Positions 1 to 5,407 are shown, counted from the stretch's first letter. The stretch: DNA of 6,441 nt from JBFELO01 sp041552055 (GCA_041552055.1 JBFELO010000214.1:1-6441), one strand, 5' to 3'. A program made the numbers and translations. The notes: generated by a model from the sequence alone, not told the origin.

Positions 1-176
1 GCGTCGGGTCTCAAACCGAGATGGTGCAGCAACGACTGCCACACCTCGGCTCGCTCGACGCCGGCGGCCCCGAGCGTGAGTGCGAGCCCGACCATGACCA
101 CGAGCAGGACGACGAGACCTGCGACGGCGGCGCGCCATCGCAGGTCCCGTCGACCTCGAAACCAGCTGCCTGTCAA
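1..176 (-). CDS. hmuU: FecCD-type heme/iron ABC transporter permease, N-terminal part (runs off the window)
   Basis: Only the first 58 residues are present; the gene continues past the left edge. The start is inferred as TTG at 176-174, which overlaps the TGA stop of the upstream binding-protein gene as TTGA. A GGAG at 191-188 lies about 11 bases before it. The peptide opens with a short basic cytoplasmic stretch (RGRRDLRWR, residues 7-15). It continues with one hydrophobic helix (about 17-38) and then GAAGVERAEVWQSLL, which matches the usual pattern of FecCD/BtuC-like permeases, where the first helix is followed by a GxxxIxxxxVxxxL segment. Known of the family: a homodimer of such subunits forms the membrane channel for heme, siderophore or cobalamin import and is powered by a partner ATPase. 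The heme assignment comes from the adjacent HmuT-like gene, not from this fragment. The 4-base overlap implies translational coupling. Confidence 0.72.
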   Translation of the reverse strand, partial: MTGSWFRGRRDLRWRAAVAGLVVLLVVMVGLALTLGAAGVERAEVWQSLLHHLGLRPD

Positions 177-1171
177 GAGCCAGTGAGCTCCGTGAGGTCT
201 GTGACGAACTGTTGCAGAGCCAGCCCGGCCCTGGGCCCGAGATTGAAGAAGAACGCCTCGTCGTAGGCGAGGAACGCCCCGGCCTCGCCGGCGGGAGTCT
301 CAGCGACTCCCGGTACGGCTGCAAAGCCTTCGACACCTCCGAGCCCTTCGAGGCCGGCTTCAGGCAGCACGATCACGTCCGGAGCCGCAGCAACGAGGGC
401 TTCGGGAGTGAGCGGTGCTGCTCCGAACACGTTTGCTTCGGCTCCGGCGTCCACCGCACCTGCACCGACGATCATGGCGTTGGTTGCGATGCCCTGGCCG
501 AACAACAGCAGCAGCTGAGGACCGCGGACGTAGACGTATGCAACTCGCAGATCGGGGTTCGCGACCGTGCCGGCAGCGGCAATGTCCGCCTCGACGCGAG
601 CGACGAGCTCCTCACCGGCATCTTCTGCCGACAGGATTTGGGCGATCTGACGGATCTTCTCCGAGACGCCGTCGAGCGTCGTCTGGAGCGGCAAGATCAC
701 CACCGGGATTCCGGCTGCTCGCAGCTGATCGATTGCCTCAGGCGGGGCAGTCATCTCGTCACCGATCACCAAGGTGGGTTGGAAAGCGAGAACCGGCTCG
801 GGGGCGAGCTGCTGTCCAAACCCGACGACCGGCAGGTCCGTGGCAGCCTCTGGATACGTGGTGGTGACGTCGATCGCAACTACCTGATCGCCGAGTCCCA
901 GCTCGAAGATGATCTCGGTGATGTCCCCGCCGAGCGAGACGATCCGGCTGGTGTCGCTGATGGTCGACTCGACACCGTCTGCACCGGTGAACACGACCTC
1001 GGCAGGTCCCTGGGTGGTTGTCGTCTCGGCCACGGTTGTCGTGGTGGCCTCAGCCTGGGTCGTTGTGGTGGTCGGGACGACCTCGGTCGTGGTGGTGCTC
1101 TCAGAGTCACCACCACATGCCCCTGCCACCAGGGCGAGCGCCCCAATGAGAACGATTGCTTGACGTTTCAC
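173..1171 (-). CDS. hmuT: HmuT-like heme/iron ABC transporter substrate-binding lipoprotein
   Basis: A 332-residue class III (helical-backbone) binding protein. The start is GTG at 1171-1169, with GAGGA at 1182-1178 six bases upstream; the ATG two bases earlier is followed at once by TGA and is unusable. A signal peptide (residues 1-18) ends in a lipobox-like VAGAC, giving lipidated Cys19. A threonine-rich linker (about 26-53) follows. The first lobe carries RIVSLGGDITEIIFELGLGD (76-95), TTTYP (103-107), the VGFGQQLAPE segment (116-125) and APPEAIDQLRAAGIPVV (142-158), all typical of HmuT. The second lobe has LTPEALVAAAPDVIVLP (254-270), GLGGVEGFAAVPG (276-288), TPAG (292-295) and LGPR (311-314). 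Role in the family: captures heme or a related iron ligand outside the membrane and delivers it to the FecCD permease, encoded next with a TTGA overlap. Oddities: F118 sits where related heme binders have the ligand tyrosine, and the protein contains no histidine. A siderophore or other tetrapyrrole ligand is therefore possible. No DtxR/IdeR-like iron box was recognised upstream. Confidence 0.86.
   Translation of the reverse strand: MKRQAIVLIGALALVAGACGGDSESTTTTEVVPTTTTTQAEATTTTVAETTTTQGPAEVVFTGADGVESTISDTSRIVSLGGDITEIIFELGLGDQVVAIDVTTTYPEAATDLPVVGFGQQLAPEPVLAFQPTLVIGDEMTAPPEAIDQLRAAGIPVVILPLQTTLDGVSEKIRQIAQILSAEDAGEELVARVEADIAAAGTVANPDLRVAYVYVRGPQLLLLFGQGIATNAMIVGAGAVDAGAEANVFGAAPLTPEALVAAAPDVIVLPEAGLEGLGGVEGFAAVPGVAETPAGEAGAFLAYDEAFFFNLGPRAGLALQQFVTDLTELTGS
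1013..1096 (-). repeat. Low-complexity threonine-codon repeat encoding the lipoprotein linker
   Basis: Codons for residues 26-53 of the HmuT-like protein are mostly ACC/ACG/ACA threonine, in four runs of four or five separated by Glu/Val/Ala/Pro/Gln. At the DNA level this is an imperfect GGT/GTG/CGT-rich tract on the plus strand. It should be an extended, flexible tether between lipidated Cys19 and the folded domain, possibly O-glycosylated as such linkers often are in actinobacteria (inference). Such tracts can change length by slippage. Confidence 0.8.
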
Positions 1172-1401
1172 ATCTCTTCCTCGGTCGACTGTGGCGGAAG
1201 GCTGGTCCGACGCGAATCCGACCCCAAGTCAGGATCGATCCGACAGCGCGTCGACCACGGGGGCGCTTCCGGTTCCGAGCTCCGTTGCCGCTCGGGGCGG
1301 ACGATCCACAGTTCGGAAGCATCTGGCTGCCTCCAGGGGAAGGATGCGTACAGCAGGGCACCGCATCGAGGCGCGAAGGTTCGACTTCGTCTCTCTCCGC
1401 T

Positions 1402-1572
1402 CGGTATGTCGACGCTGCAAATGTGACCTTCGCCGGTTCGAGCTGGTGGCAACGCAACTTCTTCCACATCGAGAGCATGCGCGAGGTGCTGCACAGGGTG
1501 ATCACCGTTGCCGCCCGGAACAGGGTGATCCAAGCGCGACCTCTGCCTCATCCGATCGGTGACTTCGTGTGA
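1402..1572 (+). pseudogene. Possible 3' remnant of a protein gene, or a small ORF (unidentified)
   Basis: The plus-strand frame ending in TGA at 1570-1572 reads like real protein over its last ~50 codons. It contains FAGSSWWQRNFFHIESM, then an amphipathic stretch REVLHRVITVAARNRVIQ, and ends PHPIGDFV. Counting codons from 1411 to 1569, about 41 of 53 end in G or C, and Phe, Asn and Ile use the C-ending codons expected in this genome. The same frame upstream of about 1400 is arginine/proline-rich and not protein-like. The only usable internal start is GTG at 1423, with no ribosome site. I do not recognise the family. It may be the tail of a gene whose 5' part was lost, or a chance open frame. 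Confidence 0.25.
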
Positions 1573-1718
1573 CCCTCAGGGGAGACCGAACCGGGGCTGG
1601 GGGCTTGACGATCGGGTCTCCACGTTCGCTTCCTCGACCAGATCGAGTCAATGGGGCGCAAAGCCTCTGGCGCGCCCGGAATCGGTCGTCGTAGCGTCGG
1701 AGACGGCCGCGGGGCTGG

Positions 1719-1734
1719 GATACTCCAGTACTCC
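1719..1734 (+). promoter_or_regulatory. Candidate -10 / tandem TACTCC element before the DUF4386 gene
   Basis: GATACT (1719-1724), preceded by TG one base upstream, resembles an extended -10 box, but no good -35 box is present at the usual distance. The sequence is also a direct repeat TACTCC-AG-TACTCC (1721-1734). It lies 43-58 bases before the ATG, a plausible place for a promoter or operator. Weak evidence. Confidence 0.25.
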
Positions 1735-1760
1735 TTCTTCCCGCCAGACCTCCGCCAGAG

Positions 1761-1769
1761 GGAAGGAAA
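1761..1769 (+). promoter_or_regulatory. Ribosome binding site that fixes the DUF4386 gene start
   Basis: The purine run GGAAGGAAA ends 7 bases before ATG 1777. An in-frame ATG at 1651 has no comparable site, and the 42 residues it would add are arginine/glycine-rich and not part of the membrane domain. This supports the shorter start. Confidence 0.7.
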
Positions 1770-1776
1770 TCGCCTC

Positions 1777-2559
1777 ATGGAAACAGCGCCGAGCTACCGG
1801 AACAACGCGATCTGGGCCGGCATCTTCTTCATCATCGCCACAGCGTTTCTGTTCATCGGCGAGGCTTTCTACGGGCCTGCGCTGTCCGACCCTGAAGTCC
1901 TGAGCAGGGCAGCGGCAGCCGAGAACGACATTGCGCTGGGCGTTCTCATCGAGTTTGCCTGTGTGCTGGCCATTCCCCTGATCGCAGTCGCGCTGTACCC
2001 GGTGCTGCGGCGGGTGAGCGCAACGCTGGCCATCGGATATGTGGCGTTCCGGCTGTTCGAGGCCGCCGTCTTCTTCCAGATGGAAGTCGACAAGCTCCAG
2101 GTGTTGGCCATCTCCCGCGAATTCGCAGCTTCGCCCACCGCGAACACCGATCAGCTCGACATACTCATACGCTCCTTGACAGGAGGCGAGGCCTGGTCGG
2201 GTACGAGTGGCTCCCTCTACAACATCGTTTTCGTGACGGGGATGTTGATGTTGAACTGGATGCTGTGGAAGTCTCGACTCGTGCCGCGTTGGATCGCCGG
2301 CTGGGGAATGGTCTCTGCCGTGACCCTCGGAGGCCTGGCGATCTTCGTGCTCTTCCTCGAAGTGTCAAACGGGCTCGCCATCGCGTTGATCGCACCACTT
2401 GCCGTGCAGGAAATGGTCCTGGCCCTGTGGTTCATCTTCAAAGGCTTCGACCGGGCAGCGTTGGACAGGCTCGAGCCACACCTCGGAGAGGCGACAACCG
2501 TCTCGCCAGACGCTCCAGTCGATCAAGCGCTCGCCACCAGCGGGATGTCACAGAAGTGA
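1777..2559 (+). CDS. DUF4386-type six-helix integral membrane protein
   Basis: A 260-residue membrane protein, of normal length for DUF4386. Hydrophobic segments lie at about residues 12-31, 52-74, 82-102, 145-164, 173-194 and 198-221. Family-like landmarks are an early FYGPALSDPEVL after helix 1, PVLRRVSATLAIGYVAFRLFEA (75-96), WKSRLVPRWIAGWG (164-177) and AVQEMVLALWFIFKGFD (209-225). The last 35 residues are hydrophilic. ATG 1777 was chosen for its GGAAGGAAA ribosome site and because the protein domain begins there. The molecular function of this family is not established; proteins of this type sit in the cytoplasmic membrane and are often near stress or regulatory genes. It appears monocistronic: the hmuT-like gene is divergent and the next gene is about 300 bases downstream. 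Codon use matches the aldehyde dehydrogenase, with no sign of recent transfer. Confidence 0.85.
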   Translation: METAPSYRNNAIWAGIFFIIATAFLFIGEAFYGPALSDPEVLSRAAAAENDIALGVLIEFACVLAIPLIAVALYPVLRRVSATLAIGYVAFRLFEAAVFFQMEVDKLQVLAISREFAASPTANTDQLDILIRSLTGGEAWSGTSGSLYNIVFVTGMLMLNWMLWKSRLVPRWIAGWGMVSAVTLGGLAIFVLFLEVSNGLAIALIAPLAVQEMVLALWFIFKGFDRAALDRLEPHLGEATTVSPDAPVDQALATSGMSQK

Positions 2560-2863
2560 GCTGAGACGGCCGGAGCACCGGTGGGCGCGCCAGCCCCGCA
2601 GGTGGACCCGAGAGGGGCGTCGGGCGGGCACCGAGCTACCGCTTCGGCATGCAACGGCGGGCGTACGATGGTGCCGTGCCGACTGAGAGAAGGGGCGACG
2701 CTTTGGGCGGGTCTGAGGAGGAGGAAGTGCGACAGGCAGGGGAGGCGAGTCTGACCAACGGGGGCCGGATCTGGCATGGTGCCGATCGCTCTTCACGCCA
2801 CCGCGACCGACTCGGTTCAGCGATGGGAGCCGCTTTCGGAGAGACACTTGCGGTGAGCCGTAC
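2560..2863. other. Intergenic gap between the DUF4386 gene and the aldehyde dehydrogenase
   Basis: The first ~100 bases hold short GC-rich self-complementary pieces: the palindrome GGCGCGCC at 2584-2591, and GCCCC/GGGGC arms around 2594-2620. There is no T-tract, so no convincing intrinsic terminator. The remaining part contains a candidate -10 box and a small ORF listed separately. No RNA gene or repeat was recognised. Confidence 0.55.
2664..2669 (+). promoter_or_regulatory. Candidate TANNNT -10 box for a leaderless transcript
   Basis: TACGAT fits the actinobacterial TANNNT -10 consensus. It is followed by six bases and then GTG (2676-2678), the spacing expected when transcription begins at the first base of the start codon. 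No clear -35 box is seen, which is common for such promoters. If real, it would drive the small ORF and the aldehyde dehydrogenase together. Confidence 0.35.
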
Positions 2864-2867
2864 ATGA
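2676..2867 (+). CDS. Possible small leaderless ORF coupled to the aldehyde dehydrogenase (unidentified)
   Basis: A 63-codon frame from GTG 2676 to TGA 2867. Its stop overlaps the dehydrogenase ATG as ATGA (2864-2867), the classic layout for translational coupling. The start lies six bases after a TACGAT -10-like box and has no Shine-Dalgarno site, as in leaderless actinobacterial mRNAs. The peptide is hydrophilic, with an acidic cluster SEEEEV (residues 13-18) and later basic residues. It has no signal peptide, membrane helix or motif I recognise. About 40 of 63 codons end in G or C, lower than expected for a conserved gene here, so it may be a regulatory leader frame or no gene at all. Confidence 0.3.
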   Translation: MPTERRGDALGGSEEEEVRQAGEASLTNGGRIWHGADRSSRHRDRLGSAMGAAFGETLAVSRT

Positions 2868-4240
2868 CCAAGACCGTCATCGTCGATCCCTCCACAAACC
2901 TGCCCATCTCCGAGATCGCCCAACACTCCCCCGCTGACGTCGACCGAGCTGTGCGCCGCGCAACCCGGGGCTTCGATGCCTGGAGGAGTGCGGGCGTTCG
3001 TCGCCGGCGGGACGTGCTGCGGGCAATCGCCGATCTCGTACGGCGGGACCAGGAGAGCCTGGCGCGCACCGAGTCTCAGAATGCCGGCAAGCCGATCAGC
3101 GCCGCGCGTGGCGAGATCGGCGCCGTGGCGGCGGTGTTCGACTACTACGCCGGCGCCGTGGACAAATTCAGTGGCCAGACGATCCCCGGCAACGCTCCGG
3201 GGACCCTGCTCACCTTTCGGGAGCCGATGGGTGTGTGTGCCGCCATCACCCCATGGAACTTTCCGCTCCTCATCCTGAGCTGGAAGGTGGCGCCGGCCCT
3301 CGCAATGGGGAATGCAGTCCTTGCCAAACCGGCGGAGGTGACTCCGCTCTCCGCCCTGGCCCTTGCCGACCTGGCTCTGGAGGCCGGTCTTCCCGAAGAC
3401 GTTCTCCAGGTGGTCACCGGACAGGGCTCGGTGGCAGGCGAGGCTCTGGTCCGCCATCCACTGGTACGGAAAGTCAGCTTCACCGGTTCCACGACGGTTG
3501 GCACCCGCGTCATGCAGGCCGCCGCCACCGACGTCAAGCGGGTGTCGCTGGAGCTGGGCGGCAAGTCGGCCAACGTCATCTTCGCCGACTCCGACCTGGA
3601 CGCGTGCCTGGAATCGTCGTTCTGGTCGGTTTACGACAACGCCGGCCAGGACTGCTGTTCTCGAAGCCGTCTCTTGGTGGAGCGATCGATCCACGACGAG
3701 GTCGTCGACCGATTCGTCGAGCGAGCACGCAACGTCCGGCTGGGCGACACCGCGGACGAGTCGACCGAGATGGGTCCACTGATCAGTCCTTCCCAGCTCG
3801 ACAGTGTGGAGTCCTACGTGCTGACCGGGGACGCAGAAGGAGCGACCCGCGTCTGTGGAGGCGAGCGGCTCGATTCGCCGGGCAACTATCTGACGCCGGC
3901 AGTGTTCGTGGGCGTCACGCCCGACATGACGATCGCCCGGCAGGAGATCTTCGGGCCGGTCCTCTCGGTCATTCCGTTCGACTCGGAGACCGAGGCGATC
4001 CGTCTTGCCAACGACTCCATCTACGGGCTGTCCGGTTCGATCTGGACGCGTGACATCGGCCGGGCTCTGCGAGTCGCCCGCGGGGTGGAAACGGGCATGT
4101 TGTCGATCAATTCATCGTCGTCGGTTCACGTCGAGGCGCCGTTCGGAGGGATGAAGCAGTCGGGGATCGGTCGCGAACAGGGCATGGCCGCCCTCGATGC
4201 CTACACGGAGTACAAGACGGTGTTCATCGCGGACGACTGA
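2864..4240 (+). CDS. NAD(P)-dependent aldehyde dehydrogenase
   Basis: A 458-residue member of the ALDH superfamily, oxidising an aldehyde to its acid in the cytoplasm. Visible motifs, in order: TPWNFPLL with oxyanion-hole N132; AKPAE with cofactor-binding K155; FTGSTTVG (206-213), the Rossmann turn; LELGGKSANVIF with general base E230; NAGQDCC with catalytic nucleophile C264; QEIFGPV with E361; and PFGGMKQSGIGRE (426-438). The overall pattern recalls betaine-, gamma-aminobutyraldehyde- and succinate-semialdehyde-type enzymes; the substrate cannot be decided. It begins directly at the VIVDPST segment, so it lacks the roughly 20-residue N-terminal strand of typical 475-490-residue relatives. 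The frame is open back to 2717 but has no ATG, GTG or TTG codon there, so ATG 2864 (weak GGTGAG site about eight bases upstream) is the only conventional start. A truncated SDR lies about 200 bases downstream and may once have been a redox partner. Confidence 0.93.
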   Translation: MTKTVIVDPSTNLPISEIAQHSPADVDRAVRRATRGFDAWRSAGVRRRRDVLRAIADLVRRDQESLARTESQNAGKPISAARGEIGAVAAVFDYYAGAVDKFSGQTIPGNAPGTLLTFREPMGVCAAITPWNFPLLILSWKVAPALAMGNAVLAKPAEVTPLSALALADLALEAGLPEDVLQVVTGQGSVAGEALVRHPLVRKVSFTGSTTVGTRVMQAAATDVKRVSLELGGKSANVIFADSDLDACLESSFWSVYDNAGQDCCSRSRLLVERSIHDEVVDRFVERARNVRLGDTADESTEMGPLISPSQLDSVESYVLTGDAEGATRVCGGERLDSPGNYLTPAVFVGVTPDMTIARQEIFGPVLSVIPFDSETEAIRLANDSIYGLSGSIWTRDIGRALRVARGVETGMLSINSSSSVHVEAPFGGMKQSGIGREQGMAALDAYTEYKTVFIADD

Positions 4241-4436
4241 GAACCGTATCGACCTGCTGTTCCCACCAGCTTTCAAGGCGGAGTCGGGGCACCGGGCGAA
4301 GTCGCCCCGAAATGCTCGGCGGGCCCCGAGGCCTGCTGGACGGCGCGTCGACACTGCCGCTCGCGACCGTCTTCGTCGAGGCGGCAAGGGGAAGAGGTCA
4401 GACACCGCTCCTCGCCCGAGGTCGCGCTTCGCGTCG
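4241..4436. other. Gap after the aldehyde dehydrogenase with a GC-rich hairpin
   Basis: No supported gene. GGGCGAAGTCGCCC at 4294-4307 can fold as a five-pair GGGCG/CGCCC stem with an AAGT loop, 53 bases after the stop. Without a following T-tract it is at best a weak or Rho-assisted transcription end. The plus-strand frame of the SDR fragment is open through here, but its peptide is Arg/Pro-rich and not protein-like. Confidence 0.4.
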
Positions 4437-4766
4437 ATGTCGAAATTGATCGAGCCACCGACAGACACAAGCCCTGGGTATGGCGTCGCCGTTGCCGGCA
4501 AACCCATCCGGAGAAGTCCCCAAATGCCCAAAACGCTTCGATGCGACCCCACACTGTTCGACAAGGACCTCAGTGGCCGTGTGTACATCGTCACCGGCGC
4601 AGACTCCGGCTCTGGCTTGGGCACCGTGAAACAGCTCGTGCACCAGGGCGCACACCTCGTGGCCGCCTGCCGACGCGTGAGCGCTGGAGAACAAGCGATC
4701 GAGCCCTTCGCCTCCACACGCGGGTCGGCGAAGGTCATGGAGCTCGACCTCAGGGTGCGGCGGTGA
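4437..4766 (+). pseudogene. Truncated short-chain dehydrogenase/reductase (N-terminal nucleotide-binding part only)
   Basis: The frame encodes 109 residues from ATG 4437 to TGA 4766. Residues 45-105 read as the start of a classical SDR of the retinol-dehydrogenase-like kind. DLSGRVYIVTG leads into TGADSGSG (53-60), the TGxxxGxG cofactor loop; ACRR (77-80) follows the second strand, and MELDL (101-105) ends the adenine-contacting strand. Directly after that the reading becomes RVRR and stops. The NNAG motif, the catalytic Ser and the YxxxK of a full ~250-300 residue enzyme are absent, and I could not find them in other frames downstream. It cannot be a working reductase. The start is uncertain: ATG 4524 has a GGAG ten bases upstream, but the residues from 4437 (for example GYGVAVAGKPIRR) look protein-like, so I kept the longer form. 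The break lies near 4752. Confidence 0.65.
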
Positions 4767-4869
4767 GCACCACAACGCCGGGCCCGATGGTCGACATCCG
4801 AGACGCCCGGACGTTGTTCCCGGCCACGTCGACCACCCGTGAGGTTTCGATGCTGAACGTGGGCACGAC
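4767..4869. other. Short spacer between the SDR fragment and the 3' end of the minus-strand membrane gene
   Basis: A plus-strand frame opens with GTG 4763, overlapping the SDR stop as GTGA. It reads MSTTTPGPMVDIRDARTLF and on, then becomes the antisense shadow of the membrane gene, ending at 5296. CCGGGC (4778-4783) and GCCCGG (4805-4810) could pair, but no T-tract follows on either strand. I see no convincing terminator. Confidence 0.35.
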
Positions 4870-5292
4870 TCAGCCCACCTTTGCGAGCTTCGCGAGCCCG
4901 ACGGTCTGGGCCATGACGAACCCCAGCACCATCGTGGTCACCGCCGCCAGGGCGATCTCACCGGCCGCGGTCAGCACGTCGGTGAAGGCGATCAGGACCA
5001 CGGCGGCGATCACCCAGGCGGTGTCACCGGCGACAGCCAACAGGCCTCCACGCCGAAGCCACTTCGGTGACCGGGCCCAGGAGACCAGGCCGACTGCGTA
5101 CACCAGTAGCCCCGCCCCGACGCCTGCCAGCACCCACGCGTTGGCCCCCAGCCAGCTGTCGAGCCCGGCCGCACCGATGACCAGAACCAGCCCGGACACG
5201 CCGGACATGGTGGCGTTCTCCACCAGCACCCTGCCCAGGAGAGATCGCTCTGGTGCGGTCTCGCGCTCGGTCATCTTCGTCGCAGTCGTCAT
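4870..5292 (-). CDS. Small four-helix integral membrane protein (unidentified)
   Basis: A 140-residue protein read from ATG 5292-5290, preceded by a perfect AAGGAGG (5306-5300) seven bases upstream. The frame extends 24 codons further up, but without a ribosome site and across the promoter. A polar N-terminus (1-27, MTTATKMTERETAPERSLL) is followed by hydrophobic segments at about 28-44, 51-71, 83-103 and 110-134. The basic loop SWARSPKWLRRGG (71-83) between helices 2 and 3 suggests both termini face the cytoplasm (positive-inside inference). A GDTAWVIAAVVLI segment in helix 3 recalls small uncharacterised actinobacterial membrane proteins, but I cannot name a family and see no catalytic motif. 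It is transcribed divergently from an XRE/MmyB-like regulator, 122 bases away, and is its most likely target. It runs toward the truncated SDR. Confidence 0.82.
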   Translation of the reverse strand: MTTATKMTERETAPERSLLGRVLVENATMSGVSGLVLVIGAAGLDSWLGANAWVLAGVGAGLLVYAVGLVSWARSPKWLRRGGLLAVAGDTAWVIAAVVLIAFTDVLTAAGEIALAAVTTMVLGFVMAQTVGLAKLAKVG

Positions 5293-5299
5293 GTGACGT

Positions 5300-5306
5300 C
5301 CTCCTT
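5300..5306 (-). promoter_or_regulatory. Strong ribosome binding site of the membrane protein gene
   Basis: AAGGAGG on the minus strand, seven bases before ATG 5292-5290. It is near-perfectly complementary to the 16S rRNA tail and settles the start against the longer upstream frame. Confidence 0.85.
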
Positions 5307-5319
5307 GTTGCGTCTCCGC

Positions 5320-5348
5320 ACTATCTCCCCCGCATTGCATCATCGCAA
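5320..5348 (-). promoter_or_regulatory. Sigma-70-like promoter of the minus-strand membrane protein gene
   Basis: On the minus strand, TTGCGA (5348-5343) and GATAGT (5325-5320) are separated by exactly 17 bases, each matching the TTGACA/TATAAT consensus at four of six positions. Transcription would start near 5313, giving a leader of about 20 bases that carries the AAGGAGG site. The -35 box lies inside an inverted repeat (5334-5349). Confidence 0.55.
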
Positions 5349-5349
5349 T
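5334..5349. promoter_or_regulatory. Inverted repeat ATTGC-N6-GCAAT, candidate operator
   Basis: ATTGC at 5334-5338 and GCAAT at 5345-5349 are perfect inverted arms around a six-base spacer. Arm centres are 11 bases apart, about one helical turn, as expected for a dimeric helix-turn-helix protein. The repeat covers the -35 box of the membrane protein promoter and lies upstream of the divergent XRE gene. Binding by that regulator is an inference from position. Confidence 0.45.
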
Positions 5350-5363
5350 AACCTGTGAGGTCA

Positions 5364-5392
5364 TGGATTCACCCCGCGGGGGCTTCTAGCCT
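5364..5392 (+). promoter_or_regulatory. Weak promoter of the XRE regulator with a GC palindrome in its spacer
   Basis: TAGCCT (5387-5392) fits TANNNT and lies 22 bases before the GTG start; the matching -35 position (5364-5369, TGGATT) is poor. The perfect palindrome CCCCGCGGGG (5372-5381) sits between the two boxes, where a bound repressor would block the promoter. This could be an autoregulatory site. Moderate to low support. Confidence 0.35.
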
Positions 5393-5401
5393 GACGGTGA
5401 C

Positions 5402-5407
5402 GAGGAG
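5402..5407 (+). promoter_or_regulatory. Ribosome binding site fixing the GTG start of the XRE regulator
   Basis: GAGGAG lies seven bases before GTG 5415. The in-frame open region upstream to ATG 5355 has no such site and would place the promoter inside the gene, so GTG 5415 is preferred. Confidence 0.8.

Larger units (their letters stand above)
1172..1776. other. 605-base region without a confidently supported gene
   Basis: This lies between the start of the minus-strand hmuT-like gene and the start of the plus-strand DUF4386 gene, so it should contain both promoters. Several frames are open because of the high GC, but only 1402-1572 (+) looks coding. A TTGACG at 1605-1610 resembles a -35 box but has no acceptable -10 box 16-18 bases downstream. 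A perfect 10-base palindrome GGATCGATCC is at 1232-1241, about 60 bases upstream of the hmuT-like start; it is short enough to be chance. No tRNA-like, CRISPR-like or IS-end structure was seen, and no TTAGGTTAGGCTAACC-like iron box. Confidence 0.6.

Noticed and set aside
1232..1241. GGATCGATCC palindrome as an iron-responsive operator of the hmuT-like gene
   Set aside because: It does not resemble DtxR/IdeR or Fur boxes, and 10-base palindromes of this kind are common by chance.
212..1426. 404-codon plus-strand open frame opposite the hmuT-like gene
   Set aside because: It is the antisense shadow of a well-supported lipoprotein gene. Its peptide has no domain pattern, and a plausible start site is lacking.
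1605..1610. TTGACG as a -35 box for the DUF4386 gene
   Set aside because: No recognisable -10 box lies 16-18 bases downstream, and it is 167 bases from the start codon.
1651..1776. N-terminal extension of the DUF4386 protein from ATG 1651
   Set aside because: The extra 42 residues are not membrane-like, have no ribosome site, and would cover the likely promoter; ATG 1777 has a strong site.
2636..3694. 352-codon minus-strand open frame
   Set aside because: It lies opposite the aldehyde dehydrogenase, whose motifs are clear in the plus frame. The minus-strand peptide is an off-frame Arg/Gly/Pro mixture.
3235..4053. 272-codon plus-strand open frame inside the aldehyde dehydrogenase
   Set aside because: It is a frame-shifted reading of the dehydrogenase, rich in Arg/Gly, an effect of high GC.
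4294..4307. GGGCGAAGTCGCCC hairpin as an intrinsic terminator of the aldehyde dehydrogenase
   Set aside because: The stem is short and no T-tract follows; recorded only as a stem-loop in the gap.
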